Shown here piece after piece: positions 51,627 through 61,472 of a stretch of DNA of 64,000 nt (the stretch's first letter is position 1; every line of letters begins with the position of its first letter). Both the position numbers and the translations under genes were made by a program. The notes beneath the pieces were generated by a model. That model searched no databases, was not told the origin of the DNA, and saw nothing but the letters and a program-made list of their open reading frames with translations. This stretch comes from Pararhodospirillum oryzae (lineage in GTDB: Bacteria > Pseudomonadota > Alphaproteobacteria > Rhodospirillales > Rhodospirillaceae). The stretch is taken from the NCBI RefSeq assembly GCF_007992075.1, contig NZ_BJZO01000001.1, positions 34,684-98,683 of the forward strand, read 5' to 3'.

Positions 51627-53411
51627 TTAAAAGGCCGCTTCGTCCAGGGCGCCAATGGACGCGCCCCCGGCCATGATCACCGAGAACAAGGCCCCCGTTT
51701 CAGGGAGCATCTTGTCCATGTAGAAGCGCGCGGTGGCCAGCTTGGCGGCATGGAAGCCGTCGGCATCGTCGCCCTGGTGCTCAAGCGCCGTTTCGGCCAT
51801 GCGCGCCCACAAGAAGCCCAGCGCGGTCAGGCCGAACAGGCGCAGGTAATCGCTCGCCACCGCCGCCGCCTCCTCGGGATCGCGCAGACCCGCGCGCGCC
51901 ACCTGGGCGGTCGCTTGTTGCAGGCGCACGAAGGCCTTGGCCAGGGGGGTGACGAAGGGCGCCAGGCGCTCCTCCTCGCCGTGGGCCTCGATATAGGCGC
52001 CCACGGGGTGGAAGAAGCGGCGCAGATACCGCCCCGCGTGGGCGCCCAGCTTGCGCCCGACCAGATCCAGGGCCTGGATGCCGTTGGTGCCTTCGTAGAT
52101 CTGGGCAATGCGGGCATCGCGCACGTATTGCTCCATCCCGTGCTCGCGAATGTACCCGTGCCCCCCGAACACCTGCACGCCGAGGTTGGTGGAGGTAAAG
52201 CCCATGTCGGTCATCAGCGCCTTGACCACCGGGGTCATCAGGGCGACGAAATCCGCCGATTCCTCGCGCGCCACCGGGTCGGGGTGATGGGTGCTCAGGT
52301 CAAGGTGGCGCGCCGTCCACAGCGCCAGGGCGCGGCAGCCTTCCACCGTGGCGCGTTGGATCAGCAGCATGCGGCGCACGTCGGGATGCACGATGATGGC
52401 ATCCGCCGCCTTGTCGGGGTTCTTGGTTCCGGCGAGCGATCGCCCCTGCCCGCGCTCGCGGGCGTAGGCCACGGCCCCCTGGTAGGCGGCCTCGGCCAGC
52501 CCCAGCCCCTGCACGCCCACCGACAGACGCTCGGCGTTCATCATCGAGAACATGGCGCGCAGGCCCTTGTGGGGCTCGCCCACCAGCCAGCCGGTGGCGT
52601 CGTCGAAGTTCATCACGCAGGTGGGCGAGGCCTTGATGCCCATCTTGTGCTCGATCGCCCCGCACGACACCCCGTTGCGCGGTCCCGGCCGGCCCTGGGC
52701 ATCGGGCAGGAATTTGGGCACCAGGAACAGGCTGATGCCCTTCACCCCCTTGGGGGCGTCGGGCAGGCGGGCCAAAACCAGATGGACGATATTCTCGGCC
52801 AGGTCGTGCTCGCCGGCCGAAATGAAAATCTTGGTGCCGGTCAGCCGGTAGGAGCCATCCTCCTGGGGCACGGCGCGGGTGCGCACCAATCCCAGGTCGG
52901 TCCCGCACTGGGGTTCGGTCAGGCACATGGTCCCGGTCCAGGTGCCATCGACCAGGGCCGGCAGATAGGCGGCCTTGAGGTCCTCGGTGCCGAATTCATG
53001 CAAGGCGACATAGGCGCCGTAGCTGAGCCCCGGCACCATGCCGAACGACAGGTTGGCCGAGCAGATCATTTCCTCGACCAAGGTGGCGACCATGTGGGGC
53101 ACGCCCTGGCCGCCATAGGCGGGATCGCAGCTGAGCGCCGTCCAGCCGCCTTCGCGGAAGGTGGCGTAGGCCTCGGGGAAACCGGAGGGCGTGCGCACCA
53201 CCCCGTTTTCAAACACGCACCCCGCTTCGTCGCCCGGGCGGTTGAGGGGGTGAAGGACCCCCTCGCACAGCTTGGCCGCCTCTTCCAGAACCGGGTCGAT
53301 CAGATCGGGGGTGAATTCCTCGTACCCGGGCAAGGAAGACAGCTCTTCCCCGCCCATCAGGGTGTACAACACGTAGCGCATGTCGCGCAAAGGAGCCCTG
53401 TAGCTGGCCAT
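51627..53411 (-). CDS. Acyl-CoA dehydrogenase (DmdC/FadE-like)
   Basis: A 594-residue flavoprotein that makes enoyl-CoA from acyl-CoA. It has the N-terminal extension of the 600-residue class (SYRAPLRDMRYVLYTLMGG), then MCLTEPQCGTDLGLVRT, GTKIFISAGEHDLAENIVHL, AMFSMMNAERLSVGVQGLGL and the catalytic-base region YEGTNGIQALDLVGRKL. This class includes DmdC-type 3-methylmercaptopropionyl-CoA dehydrogenases and medium/long-chain enzymes; the substrate here is unknown. It lies 30 bases after the fused hydroxyacyl dehydrogenase gene, in one operon with the thiolase. Confidence 0.92.
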   Translation of the reverse strand: MASYRAPLRDMRYVLYTLMGGEELSSLPGYEEFTPDLIDPVLEEAAKLCEGVLHPLNRPGDEAGCVFENGVVRTPSGFPEAYATFREGGWTALSCDPAYGGQGVPHMVATLVEEMICSANLSFGMVPGLSYGAYVALHEFGTEDLKAAYLPALVDGTWTGTMCLTEPQCGTDLGLVRTRAVPQEDGSYRLTGTKIFISAGEHDLAENIVHLVLARLPDAPKGVKGISLFLVPKFLPDAQGRPGPRNGVSCGAIEHKMGIKASPTCVMNFDDATGWLVGEPHKGLRAMFSMMNAERLSVGVQGLGLAEAAYQGAVAYARERGQGRSLAGTKNPDKAADAIIVHPDVRRMLLIQRATVEGCRALALWTARHLDLSTHHPDPVAREESADFVALMTPVVKALMTDMGFTSTNLGVQVFGGHGYIREHGMEQYVRDARIAQIYEGTNGIQALDLVGRKLGAHAGRYLRRFFHPVGAYIEAHGEEERLAPFVTPLAKAFVRLQQATAQVARAGLRDPEEAAAVASDYLRLFGLTALGFLWARMAETALEHQGDDADGFHAAKLATARFYMDKMLPETGALFSVIMAGGASIGALDEAAF

Positions 53412-53441
53412 GGGTGTGTTTCCTGTCCTTGATAAAGGGAC

Positions 53442-55769
53442 CTAGTTGCGCAGGGGCTTGCGCGTCATCAGCATGCTTTCCAGCCGGGCCAGCGTGCCCG
53501 GCGTGCGCACCAAACGCATGAAGTGGGAGCGCTCCAGGGCCAGCACCGCGTCGCGGTCCAGGGGCGTCAACACGTCGGTATCGCCCCCCGAGAGCACCGC
53601 CGCCAGGGCACCCGCCACCACCTCGTCGTAGGGGGTCGCCTTGCCCAGGCGCCGGAAGCTGGTCACGGCCAGCCCCATGGCGGTGCGCGCCGTCGGCCCG
53701 GGCAGGGTGTAGCTGGGCGCCTCGGGCGGGGTGTAGCCCTCGACCAGGGCCAGGGCGCGGGCCTTGGCGTCGGCCAGCAGGCGATCGCGGTTCATGGTGA
53801 TGCCATCGGTGGGGCGCAGGAACAAAAGGTCCTTGGCCTCGGCCGCCGACTTGGCCACCGTGGCGGTGCTCACGATCTCGAACACCCGGGCAATCGCGGG
53901 CATCGGCCCCTTGGGCAGCCGGCCCAAGGTGGCCCAGCGTTCCAGCATGGTGGCGCACCCGCCCCAGGCCGGGATCAATCCCACCCCCACTTCCACCAGC
54001 CCGATGTAGCTTTCGGCGTGAGCCTGGACCGCGTCGCAGTGCAGCAGGATTTCGCAGCCACCCCCAAGCGCCATGCCCGAGGGCGCGCCAACCACCGGGA
54101 ACGGGGCTTCGCGCAACGCCTGGTAGGTTTCCTGCCCCTGGGCGACCAGGGCCTCGATCTCGCTCCAGGCCGCGATGTTGGCGGCGAACAGGGCAAGCCC
54201 CAGGTTGGCGCCCACCGAAAAATTCGTTCCTTCGTTGTAGATGACCAGCGCCTTGTAGTCGCGCTTCACCCGGCGCAGCGCCTTGCCCAACAGGTCCATG
54301 ATGTCGGCGTCAAGGCTGTTCATCTTGCTGGTAAACTCGAAGCAGGCCACCCCGTCGCCGATATCCCAAAGGGCGGCGGACCCATTTTTCATAATGGGTT
54401 GCGAGGTCAGCTTGATGTCTTGCAGCAACAAGACGCCGGGCGCGCGAACCACGTCGCGATACTGGCCGTCAAGGTCCAGGCGCTGGCGCCGGCCGTCCTC
54501 CACCCGGTAGAACGAGCGCCCGGCGGCCACGCGCAGGGCCTCGGGCACCGGCCAGCCCTCGGCTTCCAGGCGCCCCCGGAGCCAGTCGGCGCCCAGGCGG
54601 TCGATCAGCTCGAAGGGGCCATACTTCCAGTTGTACCCCAGGCGCATGGCCTCGTCGATGGCGTCCACCGTGTCGGCGGCATCGCCCAGCAGGGCGGCGG
54701 CATAGGCCAGGGTGCGCCCCATCACCCGCCAGGCATAGGTGCCGTGGGGGCCCGGATGCTCCAAAAGGGCATTCAACGACCGGCCGGCGCTGGCAAGGGC
54801 CGGGACGTCGGCCTTGCGGGCCGGACGGAAGGTTTGGGTGGTGAAGTCAAAGGCTTCCTTGCGTTTGCCCTCCGCCTTGTTCAGGCGATAGAAGCCCCCC
54901 TTCCCCTTGCGCCCGGTGTAGCCGTCGGCGATCAGGCGTTCGATCGCGGGCATGGGCCGGTTGAGGGCATGGAACGGGTCCTGGGGATCAAGGGCGGCGG
55001 CCAGGCTCTTGGTGACGTGGGGCATCAGGTCCAGGCCCACCAGGTCCAGAAGCCCGAACACCCCGGTCTTGGGAATGCCCATGGGCTTGCCGATCACCGC
55101 GTCCACGTCCTCGATCGCGAGGCCCTGGTCCACGGCCTCGACCACCGCCGCTTGCAACCAGTACACCCCCAGGCGGTTTGCGATGAACCCCGGCCGGTCC
55201 TTGGCCGCGACCACGCTCTTGCCCAGCGCGTGGTCGGCCACCCGGGTGACCGCCGCCACCGCCTCGGGACGGGTGTCGGGTCCGGCCACCACCTCGAGGA
55301 GGCGCATGTAGCGGGGCGGATTGAAGAAGTGGGTGATCAGGAAATCCCGGGCGAACGAGGCCGGCAGCCCCTCGACCAGGGTGGCGAGCGGCAGGGTCGA
55401 GGTGTTGGACGACACCACGCTGCCCGGCTTGCGCACCGCTTCCAGGCGGGCATACAGGGCCTGCTTGATGTCCAGGCGCTCGATCACCGCTTCGACGATC
55501 CAATCAACCTGCGACAACGTCTCGAAGTGGTCTTCGATGTTGCCCGGCGTCACCAGCCGCGCGGCCGCCTTGCTCATGAAGGGCGCGGGATCGGTTTTCA
55601 TCATCCGGGCCAGGGCATCCTCGGCCAACTGGCTGCGCCGCTCGGGGGCGGCGCCTTCGGGCACGATGTCCAGCAGCATCACGGGAATGCCGGCGTTGGC
55701 CACCTGGGCGGCGATCCCCGCCCCCATGACCCCGGCCCCGAGAACGGCAACGGAGCGGATCTCGGTCAT
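53442..55769 (-). CDS. 3-hydroxyacyl-CoA dehydrogenase / enoyl-CoA hydratase fusion (FadN type)
   Basis: A 775-residue bifunctional beta-oxidation enzyme. The Rossmann NAD domain comes first (VAVLGAGVMGAGIAAQVANA, residues 8-27), then the dehydrogenase C-terminal domains (RPGFIANRLGVYWLQAAVVE). The crotonase domain is last, with the oxyanion segment PSGMALGGGCEILLHCDA and the EVGVGLIPAWGG region. The order is the reverse of E. coli FadB and matches FadN. Its ATG overlaps the thiolase stop as TAATG, so translation is coupled. Confidence 0.93.
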   Translation of the reverse strand: MTEIRSVAVLGAGVMGAGIAAQVANAGIPVMLLDIVPEGAAPERRSQLAEDALARMMKTDPAPFMSKAAARLVTPGNIEDHFETLSQVDWIVEAVIERLDIKQALYARLEAVRKPGSVVSSNTSTLPLATLVEGLPASFARDFLITHFFNPPRYMRLLEVVAGPDTRPEAVAAVTRVADHALGKSVVAAKDRPGFIANRLGVYWLQAAVVEAVDQGLAIEDVDAVIGKPMGIPKTGVFGLLDLVGLDLMPHVTKSLAAALDPQDPFHALNRPMPAIERLIADGYTGRKGKGGFYRLNKAEGKRKEAFDFTTQTFRPARKADVPALASAGRSLNALLEHPGPHGTYAWRVMGRTLAYAAALLGDAADTVDAIDEAMRLGYNWKYGPFELIDRLGADWLRGRLEAEGWPVPEALRVAAGRSFYRVEDGRRQRLDLDGQYRDVVRAPGVLLLQDIKLTSQPIMKNGSAALWDIGDGVACFEFTSKMNSLDADIMDLLGKALRRVKRDYKALVIYNEGTNFSVGANLGLALFAANIAAWSEIEALVAQGQETYQALREAPFPVVGAPSGMALGGGCEILLHCDAVQAHAESYIGLVEVGVGLIPAWGGCATMLERWATLGRLPKGPMPAIARVFEIVSTATVAKSAAEAKDLLFLRPTDGITMNRDRLLADAKARALALVEGYTPPEAPSYTLPGPTARTAMGLAVTSFRRLGKATPYDEVVAGALAAVLSGGDTDVLTPLDRDAVLALERSHFMRLVRTPGTLARLESMLMTRKPLRN

Positions 55770-56905
55770 TACATGGCCTCCAGCAACGTGGCGATGCCCT
55801 GACCGCCGCCAATGCACTGGGTCGCCAGGGCGTAACGACCCTTTTCGCGCTTAAGCAGGCTGGCCGCCTTGCCAACCAGGCGCGCGCCGGTGGCCCCCAG
55901 GGGATGGCCGAGCGCGATCGCGCCTCCATCCAGGTTGACCCGCTCGCTCGACAGGCCCAGCTCGCGCATGCAGGCCAGGGCCTGGCTGGCGAAGGCTTCG
56001 TTCAGTTCCACCACGTCGAGCTGGTCGGCGGTGAGTCCGGCACGGGCCAGCACCTTGCGGGTCGCGCCCACCGGGCCGATGCCCATCACCTCGGGGTCGC
56101 AGCCGCACACGGCAATCGCCTTGATCGCCGCCAGCATCGGCAGGTCGTGCCGGCGCGCGTAGTCCTCCGAGCACACCAGAACGGCCGCCGCGCCATCGGT
56201 CAGCGGCGACGAGGTGCCGGCGGTGACCACCCCATCGGCCTGGAAGGCGGGCGCCAGGGCCGCGAGCCCTTCTTGCGTGGTTTCGGGGCGCAGGCAGCCG
56301 TCCTTGCTCACGGGGCCTTTCTTGCTGGCGATCGCCACGATTTCGTCGTCGAAATGCCCGGCGGCCTGGGCGCTGGCGGTGCGCTGGTGGGAGCGCACGG
56401 CGAACGCCTCCTGGTCGGCGCGCGACACCGACCAGCGCTCGGCCACGTTCTCGGCCGTTTCGCCCATGCCCATGTAGGCTCCGGGCAGACGCTGGGCCAG
56501 GTCGGGATGGGGCAGCGGGTTGAAGCCCATCATCGGCACCCGGCTCATGCTTTCAACACCCGCGCACACGAAGGCCTCGCCCGCCCCCATGGCGATGGCG
56601 CCGGCCGCGCCATGGATCGCGCTCATCGACGAGCCGCAGAACCGGTTGACCGTGATCGCCGCCACCGACTGCGGCAAACCGGCCAGCAGCCCGACCAGAC
56701 GGGCGACGTTGAGGCCCTGTTCGCCCTCGGGGAAGGCGCAGCCCAGCCAAAGATCCTCGATCTCGCTCGCGGGGCGGCCCGAGCGCGCCACCAGGGCCGC
56801 GATCACCTGGGCGGCCAGATCGTCGGGGCGAACCGAGGCCAGGTCGCCTTTTTTCGCGGGCGTGAACGGCGAACGCACGTACCCGGCGATAACCACCTTC
56901 GTCAT
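55769..56905 (-). CDS. fadA: Acetyl-CoA C-acyltransferase (beta-ketothiolase)
   Basis: A 378-residue thiolase. The nucleophile is C90 ([19 protein letters not shown]), the active-site His is in [16 protein letters not shown], and the second Cys is in CIGGGQGIA near the end. It cleaves 3-ketoacyl-CoA in the last beta-oxidation step. The ATG at 56905 follows GGAGA; an in-frame GTG at 56911 is an alternative. It heads the three-gene thiolase-dehydrogenase/hydratase-acyl-CoA dehydrogenase operon. Confidence 0.94.
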   Translation of the reverse strand: MTKVVIAGYVRSPFTPAKKGDLASVRPDDLAAQVIAALVARSGRPASEIEDLWLGCAFPEGEQGLNVARLVGLLAGLPQSVAAITVNRFCGSSMSAIHGAAGAIAMGAGEAFVCAGVESMSRVPMMGFNPLPHPDLAQRLPGAYMGMGETAENVAERWSVSRADQEAFAVRSHQRTASAQAAGHFDDEIVAIASKKGPVSKDGCLRPETTQEGLAALAPAFQADGVVTAGTSSPLTDGAAAVLVCSEDYARRHDLPMLAAIKAIAVCGCDPEVMGIGPVGATRKVLARAGLTADQLDVVELNEAFASQALACMRELGLSSERVNLDGGAIALGHPLGATGARLVGKAASLLKREKGRYALATQCIGGGQGIATLLEAM

Positions 56906-57224
56906 CGACACGTCTCCACTGCTTGAGCCCGGAAGGGCATCGGGGGATTACGAAAAACGGACGGCCACCGGCCTTTGGGCGCACGGTCCGGCCCGGCCCG
57001 GAACAGATCCCGGGACCCCGTTTTTGTTTTGTGATTCAAGGAAAGAGGGCGAAAGCCGCGCGCACGGCCCCAAGGGCGCGTTGTTCGAGGACGGCTTGCG
57101 CAAAGAGGGCGGGTCCTTGCCCGGTTTTTCCGGGGCAAGGGAGGGGTGTTTCTTCCCTGGGGCTCTGCCCCAGTCCCCGCTGGGGCCGGGGGGCCCCAGA
57201 CCCCGTTTTTTAACGCAAGGGGCT
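56906..57224. other. Interval between fadA and the MerR gene
   Basis: About 320 bases with no gene. It must contain the fadA promoter on the - strand. A GC-rich double-hairpin element lies at 57157-57211 and short CCGGGGCAAGG-type stems near 57120-57140. Confidence 0.45.
57157..57211 (+). repeat. GC-rich double-hairpin element, copy 1
   Basis: CTGGGG/CCCCAG stem (57157-57173), then CTGGGGCC/GGCCCCAG stem (57180-57199), then CCCCG and six T. A related element lies at 61679-61724. Similar GC-rich palindromic units are common between genes in alphaproteobacteria. The T-run makes this copy able to act as a + strand terminator. Confidence 0.7.
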
Positions 57225-57623
57225 TTAGGCGTCGCTGTCCGCCAGGATCCCCTTGGCTTCCAGCGCGTCCAGGCTGGCCCGTTCGATGTCGCGCAGCTCG
57301 TCGAGGGTCGTTTGCACCGTCTGCAATTGTTCTTCCAGCTGCCCGATCCGGTCTTGCACCTTGGCCAGCAGCACGCGCAACTGCCCCACCTGCGTGGCGT
57401 CGGAGTCGTACAGATCCAGGTATTCCTTGATGTCCTTGAGCGAAAAGCCCAACCGTTTGCCGCGCAGGATCAAGATCATGCGCGCCCGGTCGCGCGGGCC
57501 ATAAATCCGCGTGCCTCCCACCCGTTGCGGGGAAAGCAACCCCTGGTCCTCGTAAAAGCGGATGGTGCGCGCCGTAACCCCCAACTCCTGGGCCAGCTCG
57601 GTGATCGAAACCAGTTTGTCCAT
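57225..57623 (-). CDS. MerR family transcriptional regulator of the fatty acid cluster
   Basis: A 132-residue MerR-type regulator. The winged helix-turn-helix is complete: SITELAQELGVTARTIRFYE, GLLSPQRVGGTRIYG, then LGFSLKDIKEYL. The long dimerisation coiled coil contains QDRIGQLEEQLQTVQTTLDE. The C-terminus lacks a Cys-rich metal site, so it is not a metal sensor. Its size and position resemble acyl-CoA-responsive MerR regulators of the LiuR type that control fatty acid or branched-chain degradation. Effector unknown. The palindrome at 57663 is probably its own operator. Confidence 0.88.
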   Translation of the reverse strand: MDKLVSITELAQELGVTARTIRFYEDQGLLSPQRVGGTRIYGPRDRARMILILRGKRLGFSLKDIKEYLDLYDSDATQVGQLRVLLAKVQDRIGQLEEQLQTVQTTLDELRDIERASLDALEAKGILADSDA

Positions 57624-57662
57624 GCGCCCGTGTCTTTCGAGTTTCCGTCGTGCCTTGACCTT

Positions 57663-57682
57663 CAGGGAAGAAAACTTCCCTG
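57663..57682. promoter_or_regulatory. Perfect palindrome upstream of the MerR gene
   Basis: CAGGGAAG and CTTCCCTG flank AAAA, giving a 20-base palindrome 40 bases before the MerR start. Size and position fit a MerR-type operator between promoter elements. Confidence 0.55.
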
Positions 57683-57792
57683 CACGTCACCTTGATACCA
57701 TGGAAAAACGAAGGCGGCCTAGTCGTCATGGACGATCTCCGTCGATCGAAAGCATGAGATCCGGAAGGATGGGGGGGGAAAGGACGCCCGCC

Positions 57793-59463
57793 TTACAGGG
57801 GCTCCCCGGCGGCGCGGGCCTTTTCCTCGGCCACCAGATCCTTCTTCGACAGCTTGCCGACCATGGTCTTGGGCAGGCTGTCGCGGATCTCGATGGTTTT
57901 GGGCATTTCGATGCGCGAAAGCTGATCGTTCAGGAATTCGCGCAGGCTGGTGGGCGTGGCCTCCTTGCCGTCGCGCAGCCGCACGAAAGCCTTGGGGGCC
58001 TGGCCGCGATAGGGATCCGGAATACCGATTACCACCACCTCGGCCACCGACGGGTGCCGGTACAGGGCTTCCTCGATGATGCGCGGATAGACGTTGTAGC
58101 CCCCGCACAAGATCACGTCCTTGATGCGATCAACAAGATAGAAAAACCCGTCTTGGTCGTAATACCCGATGTCGCCGGTACGCAACCAGCCGTCCTCGGT
58201 CAGGACATCGCGGGTTTCGGCCGGACGCTGCCAGTAGCCTTGCATGACCTGGGGCCCGCGCGTGCACAGCTCGCCCTTTTCGTTGGGGCCCAGGCGACGG
58301 CCGAGCGCGTCGGGGTCGCGGATCTCGACCTCGGTTTCGGGCAGGGGCAACCCGATGGAAGCGGTGCGGGCCTCGCCATCCAGGGGATTGCAGGTGACCA
58401 CCGGCGAGGCCTCCGAGAGGCCGTAGCCCTCGACCAGGGAACAGCCGCTTTGCGCCTCGAACTGCTTGCGCACCTCGACCGGCAGGGGGGCGCCTCCGGA
58501 AATGCACACCTTCAGCGACGACAGATCCCAGGTACCCGAGCCCATGGCGCCGTTGATGGCGGTGTACAAGGTGGGCACGCCGGGGAACAAGGTGGGCCGC
58601 CGGCGCGCGATCAGCTTCATGACCTGCTCAAGGTCGAAGCGCGGCACCAGGATCAACTCGGCCCCCACCCGCACCCCCAGGTTCAAGGCCACGGTCATGG
58701 CGAACACATGGAAGAGGGGCAGCACGACCAGCATGCGCTCGTGTCCGGCGTCCACCGAGGGGATCCAGCGAAACAGTTGCTCGGTGTTGGCGCTCAGGTT
58801 GGCGTGGGTCAAGGTGGCGCCCTTGGGCACGCCGGTGGTGCCCCCGGTGTATTGCAGCACCGCCACGTCGTTAAGGGGATCCACCGCCACCGGGCGCGGC
58901 TGGCCCTCGTTGGCGATCAGGCGGTCAAACACCACATGGCGCAGGTCCGACGGGATGTCGGCCAGCTCCGAGCGCTTGAAAACCGAGAACAGCAACCCCT
59001 TGACCGACGGCAAAATTCCGCTCATCGGGCACACAACGATCCGTTCCAGGCACGTCTCGTCGAGCAAGGCGGCGACCTTGGGGTAGATCTGGCGCAGGTC
59101 CAGGGTCACCATGATGGTGGTGCCGGAATCCTCGATCTGGTGGCGCAACTCCCGCTCGACATACAGCGGGTTGTAGTTCACGACGATGCCGCCGATCTTC
59201 AAGATCGCGTAGTAAAAGGCCACGTAATAAGGCGTGTTGGGCAGGCACAGCCCCACGCGCACGCCCTTGCGCACCCCCAGGTGCTGCAAGCCCTGCGCGA
59301 TGCGGGCAATCAAGGTTGCGGTTTCGCGGTAGGTGTAGTGCCGACCCAGGAAATCGATGGCCGGCTGCTCGGGAAAGGCGCGCGCGGCCTCGTCGAACAG
59401 GGCATCCACGGTGCGAAACGGCGCCAGTGGCGAAACGGAAGAGGCGGCTGGAAAGGCGATCAT
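57793..59463 (-). CDS. fadD: Long-chain fatty acid-CoA ligase
   Basis: A 556-residue AMP-forming acyl-CoA synthetase. The ATP/AMP motif is YTGGTTGVPKGATLTH, the adenylate-binding region is EGYGLSEASPVV, and CGGYNVYPRIIEEALYRHP is the hinge region. The catalytic Lys is in LPKTMVGKLSKKDL near the end. It activates imported fatty acids at the inner membrane for the beta-oxidation genes downstream. AGGTG precedes the ATG. It lies between fadL and the MerR gene. Confidence 0.94.
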   Translation of the reverse strand: MIAFPAASSVSPLAPFRTVDALFDEAARAFPEQPAIDFLGRHYTYRETATLIARIAQGLQHLGVRKGVRVGLCLPNTPYYVAFYYAILKIGGIVVNYNPLYVERELRHQIEDSGTTIMVTLDLRQIYPKVAALLDETCLERIVVCPMSGILPSVKGLLFSVFKRSELADIPSDLRHVVFDRLIANEGQPRPVAVDPLNDVAVLQYTGGTTGVPKGATLTHANLSANTEQLFRWIPSVDAGHERMLVVLPLFHVFAMTVALNLGVRVGAELILVPRFDLEQVMKLIARRRPTLFPGVPTLYTAINGAMGSGTWDLSSLKVCISGGAPLPVEVRKQFEAQSGCSLVEGYGLSEASPVVTCNPLDGEARTASIGLPLPETEVEIRDPDALGRRLGPNEKGELCTRGPQVMQGYWQRPAETRDVLTEDGWLRTGDIGYYDQDGFFYLVDRIKDVILCGGYNVYPRIIEEALYRHPSVAEVVVIGIPDPYRGQAPKAFVRLRDGKEATPTSLREFLNDQLSRIEMPKTIEIRDSLPKTMVGKLSKKDLVAEEKARAAGEPL

Positions 59464-59537
59464 CTCACGGGCACCTCGTCAAGGGGCGGGGCTTTCCCCG
59501 AAGGGGCGAGAAGAAGCAAGAAACCGGTCGGGTGAAA

Positions 59538-59557
59538 GGGGAGAAAACACCCTCCCC
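59538..59557 (-). terminator. Weak terminator after fadL
   Basis: On the - strand GGGGAG and CTCCCC form a 6-base stem with an 8-base loop ending in TTTT, and TTT follows. It lies about 60 bases past the fadL stop. Confidence 0.35.
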
Positions 59558-59614
59558 TCCCCCTTCCTTATTTCGTGTACGAATCCAGATTTATGATCGG
59601 ATGACCCGTATTGA

Positions 59615-60925
59615 TCAGAACTTCCACACAAAACTGGCGCTGAAGATGTCAACGTGGCTTTCGTATTTGCCCGACAGGGTGCCCGCGGTGCTGCTGCTTT
59701 CGTTGATCTTGGCGGTGTCGGCGAAAATGTGGGTGTAGCCCACGTTCACGTTGTTATCGTTGCCCATGTCGTAGGTATAGCCGGCCGAGATCCAATACCG
59801 ATCCGAGTCCGGAATGCGCGCCGTGCGGTACTTGTCGTACACCGGAGTCTGGTCGTAGGCGACACCAAAGTGCACCTTGTGCGCTTCCGCCACCCGGTAG
59901 GTGGTGCCCAGCGAGAAAAACCAGGTGTCATGCCAGCTTTCATCGGTCACGCTGTCGGGGCGGCCGTCCTCGTACTTCACGCGCAGTTCGTCGAACGTCG
60001 ACCAGTTGGTCCAGGCGATATCCGACATCACCGCCCAGTCGGGCGTGACCTCGTGATAAATGCCCATCGACACCGTGTCGGGGGTGGTCAGGTCGGCCTT
60101 GGCATCCACGGTGCGCAAGGTGGGGACCGCCGCGGCCAGCGCCGCCGGCACCCGGTACTTGGCCTTGCCTTCCAGGGTATAGCTCATCTGCGAGCGCCAG
60201 TTGACGCCCACGCGGGTGGCCGGGGTGAACTCGTACAACAGGCCGATATCAAAGCCCGGGGCCACGTCGTGGCCCTTGACCGTGGCCCGCCCGTCGGCCA
60301 TGCCCAGCGCCGAAAGATTGAGAGCCTGCGACAAGGTGGCCTCGGTGTAGGCCAGCTGAACCGCGCCACCCACCGACAGGTGCTCGTTCACCCGGTAGGC
60401 CAGCGACGGGCTCAGGTTGATGTTGGTCACATCGCTTTGCAGGGCATGATAGCGCCCCACCCAATCCTTGTCGTACTCCGAGCGCAGACCGAACGGCGCG
60501 GTCAGGGCCAGGCCCATCTTGAAGTCGGGGTGCGCGTCCCACATCAGATAGGAGGCGCCCACGGCCGCATCCTGGATGGCATCGCCCCCCATGCCGCCCG
60601 AGGTCGCCACCCCACCCCGGATGTTCTGGCCGCTGAAGTGGGCCACCGGGGCAATCCAGGTCGCCGAGCCGGCTGTCTGGTTGCCTGAAAGCCGGGTCAT
60701 GCCGGCGGGATTGTAGAAAATCGTGGAAAGATTATAGGCCTTGGCCGTGGAACCGGCGAAGGCGTTGCCCAGGCCTTCCGAGCTTTGCTCGCGCAGCTGG
60801 AAGCCCGACGCCTCGGCCTCGCCGGCCCAGGCCAGCAACCCGGCCGCCAGCAGCCCCGCCGTCTTCCCCCAGGGCACACCGCCCCCCTGCCGGCCCGAGG
60901 CCGCGCGCATTGGGTCCGTGGTCAT
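59615..60925 (-). CDS. fadL: FadL family outer-membrane fatty acid transport protein
   Basis: A 436-residue outer-membrane beta-barrel. A signal peptide (TAGLLAAGLLAWAGEAEA, cleavage near ASG) leads to the family start SGFQLREQSSEGLGNAFAGS and NLSTIFYNPAGMTRLSG, the FadL hatch region. Amphipathic strands follow to a terminal Phe (FSASFVWKF), which marks a barrel assembled by BamA. It imports long-chain fatty acids or other hydrophobic compounds. The start at 60925 follows GGGAGGA; upstream in-frame sequence is basic and lacks a site. Confidence 0.93.
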   Translation of the reverse strand: MTTDPMRAASGRQGGGVPWGKTAGLLAAGLLAWAGEAEASGFQLREQSSEGLGNAFAGSTAKAYNLSTIFYNPAGMTRLSGNQTAGSATWIAPVAHFSGQNIRGGVATSGGMGGDAIQDAAVGASYLMWDAHPDFKMGLALTAPFGLRSEYDKDWVGRYHALQSDVTNINLSPSLAYRVNEHLSVGGAVQLAYTEATLSQALNLSALGMADGRATVKGHDVAPGFDIGLLYEFTPATRVGVNWRSQMSYTLEGKAKYRVPAALAAAVPTLRTVDAKADLTTPDTVSMGIYHEVTPDWAVMSDIAWTNWSTFDELRVKYEDGRPDSVTDESWHDTWFFSLGTTYRVAEAHKVHFGVAYDQTPVYDKYRTARIPDSDRYWISAGYTYDMGNDNNVNVGYTHIFADTAKINESSSTAGTLSGKYESHVDIFSASFVWKF

Positions 60926-60997
60926 CGTCCGTCCTCCCTTGGTGCCCTTCTTGTCGAGGGTCACCGTTTGTTGTGGATGATCCTACCCTCTGATTAC

Positions 60998-61029
60998 GCG
61001 AACGTCAACGACATGACGTTTACGTTCGC
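60998..61029. promoter_or_regulatory. Palindromic candidate operator upstream of fadL
   Basis: GCGAACGTCAACG (60998-61010) and CGTTTACGTTCGC (61017-61029) pair at 12 of 13 positions around a 6-base centre. This lies about 75 bases before fadL. The ACGTTxACGT-type core resembles sites of MerR-type lipid regulators (LiuR-like), but the match was judged by eye. Confidence 0.6.
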
Positions 61030-61117
61030 TGAAATATGCGGACACGCGTCCGGCCGCGTCCTTCGATGGAGGCCAGGAACCCGGACGAACCGAACCAGTC
61101 CGGGCGCCTGGAAAGGC

Positions 61118-61429
61118 TCAGGCGAGCGCCCCCACCAGCTTCAGCGCCACCCCGCGCGAGCCCGCGACCTTGATCTTGCCCAGGGTGTACCCCAGCACCG
61201 GATCAAGACGCCCTTCCATCACCCGTTCCAACGTATCGGCCGACAAACGCACGGTGCAGGCCACGCCGTCGAGGTCGTCTTCGTCGGCCTCGTCTTCCTC
61301 GCGCATCTGCGCGTTGGCGCGGGCATCCACCCGCCAGCACCCCGCCGCCCCCAGATCCAGACGCACCACCGCGCCCAGACGATCCAGGCGCGGCAAGGCC
61401 TCGCGCAGGCGCTTTTCCGTTTCGCTCAT
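61118..61429 (-). CDS. SCP2-like sterol/lipid carrier domain protein
   Basis: A 103-residue protein with the compact SCP2 fold: RLGAVVRLDLGAAGCWRVDA, an acidic middle (EEDEADEDDLDG), VACTVRLSADTLERVMEGRL and PVLGYTLGKIKVAGSRGVAL. The last segment is typical of SCP2 domains. It would bind acyl chains and sits beside fadL, suggesting a role in lipid use. The start at 61429 is chosen for the fold; the upstream in-frame ATG at 61501 overlaps the candidate operator. Confidence 0.82.
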   Translation of the reverse strand: MSETEKRLREALPRLDRLGAVVRLDLGAAGCWRVDARANAQMREEDEADEDDLDGVACTVRLSADTLERVMEGRLDPVLGYTLGKIKVAGSRGVALKLVGALA

Positions 61430-61472
61430 CACCGTTGTTCCCTGTTCAGGCCCGGGGTTGACCCCGGTTTCG

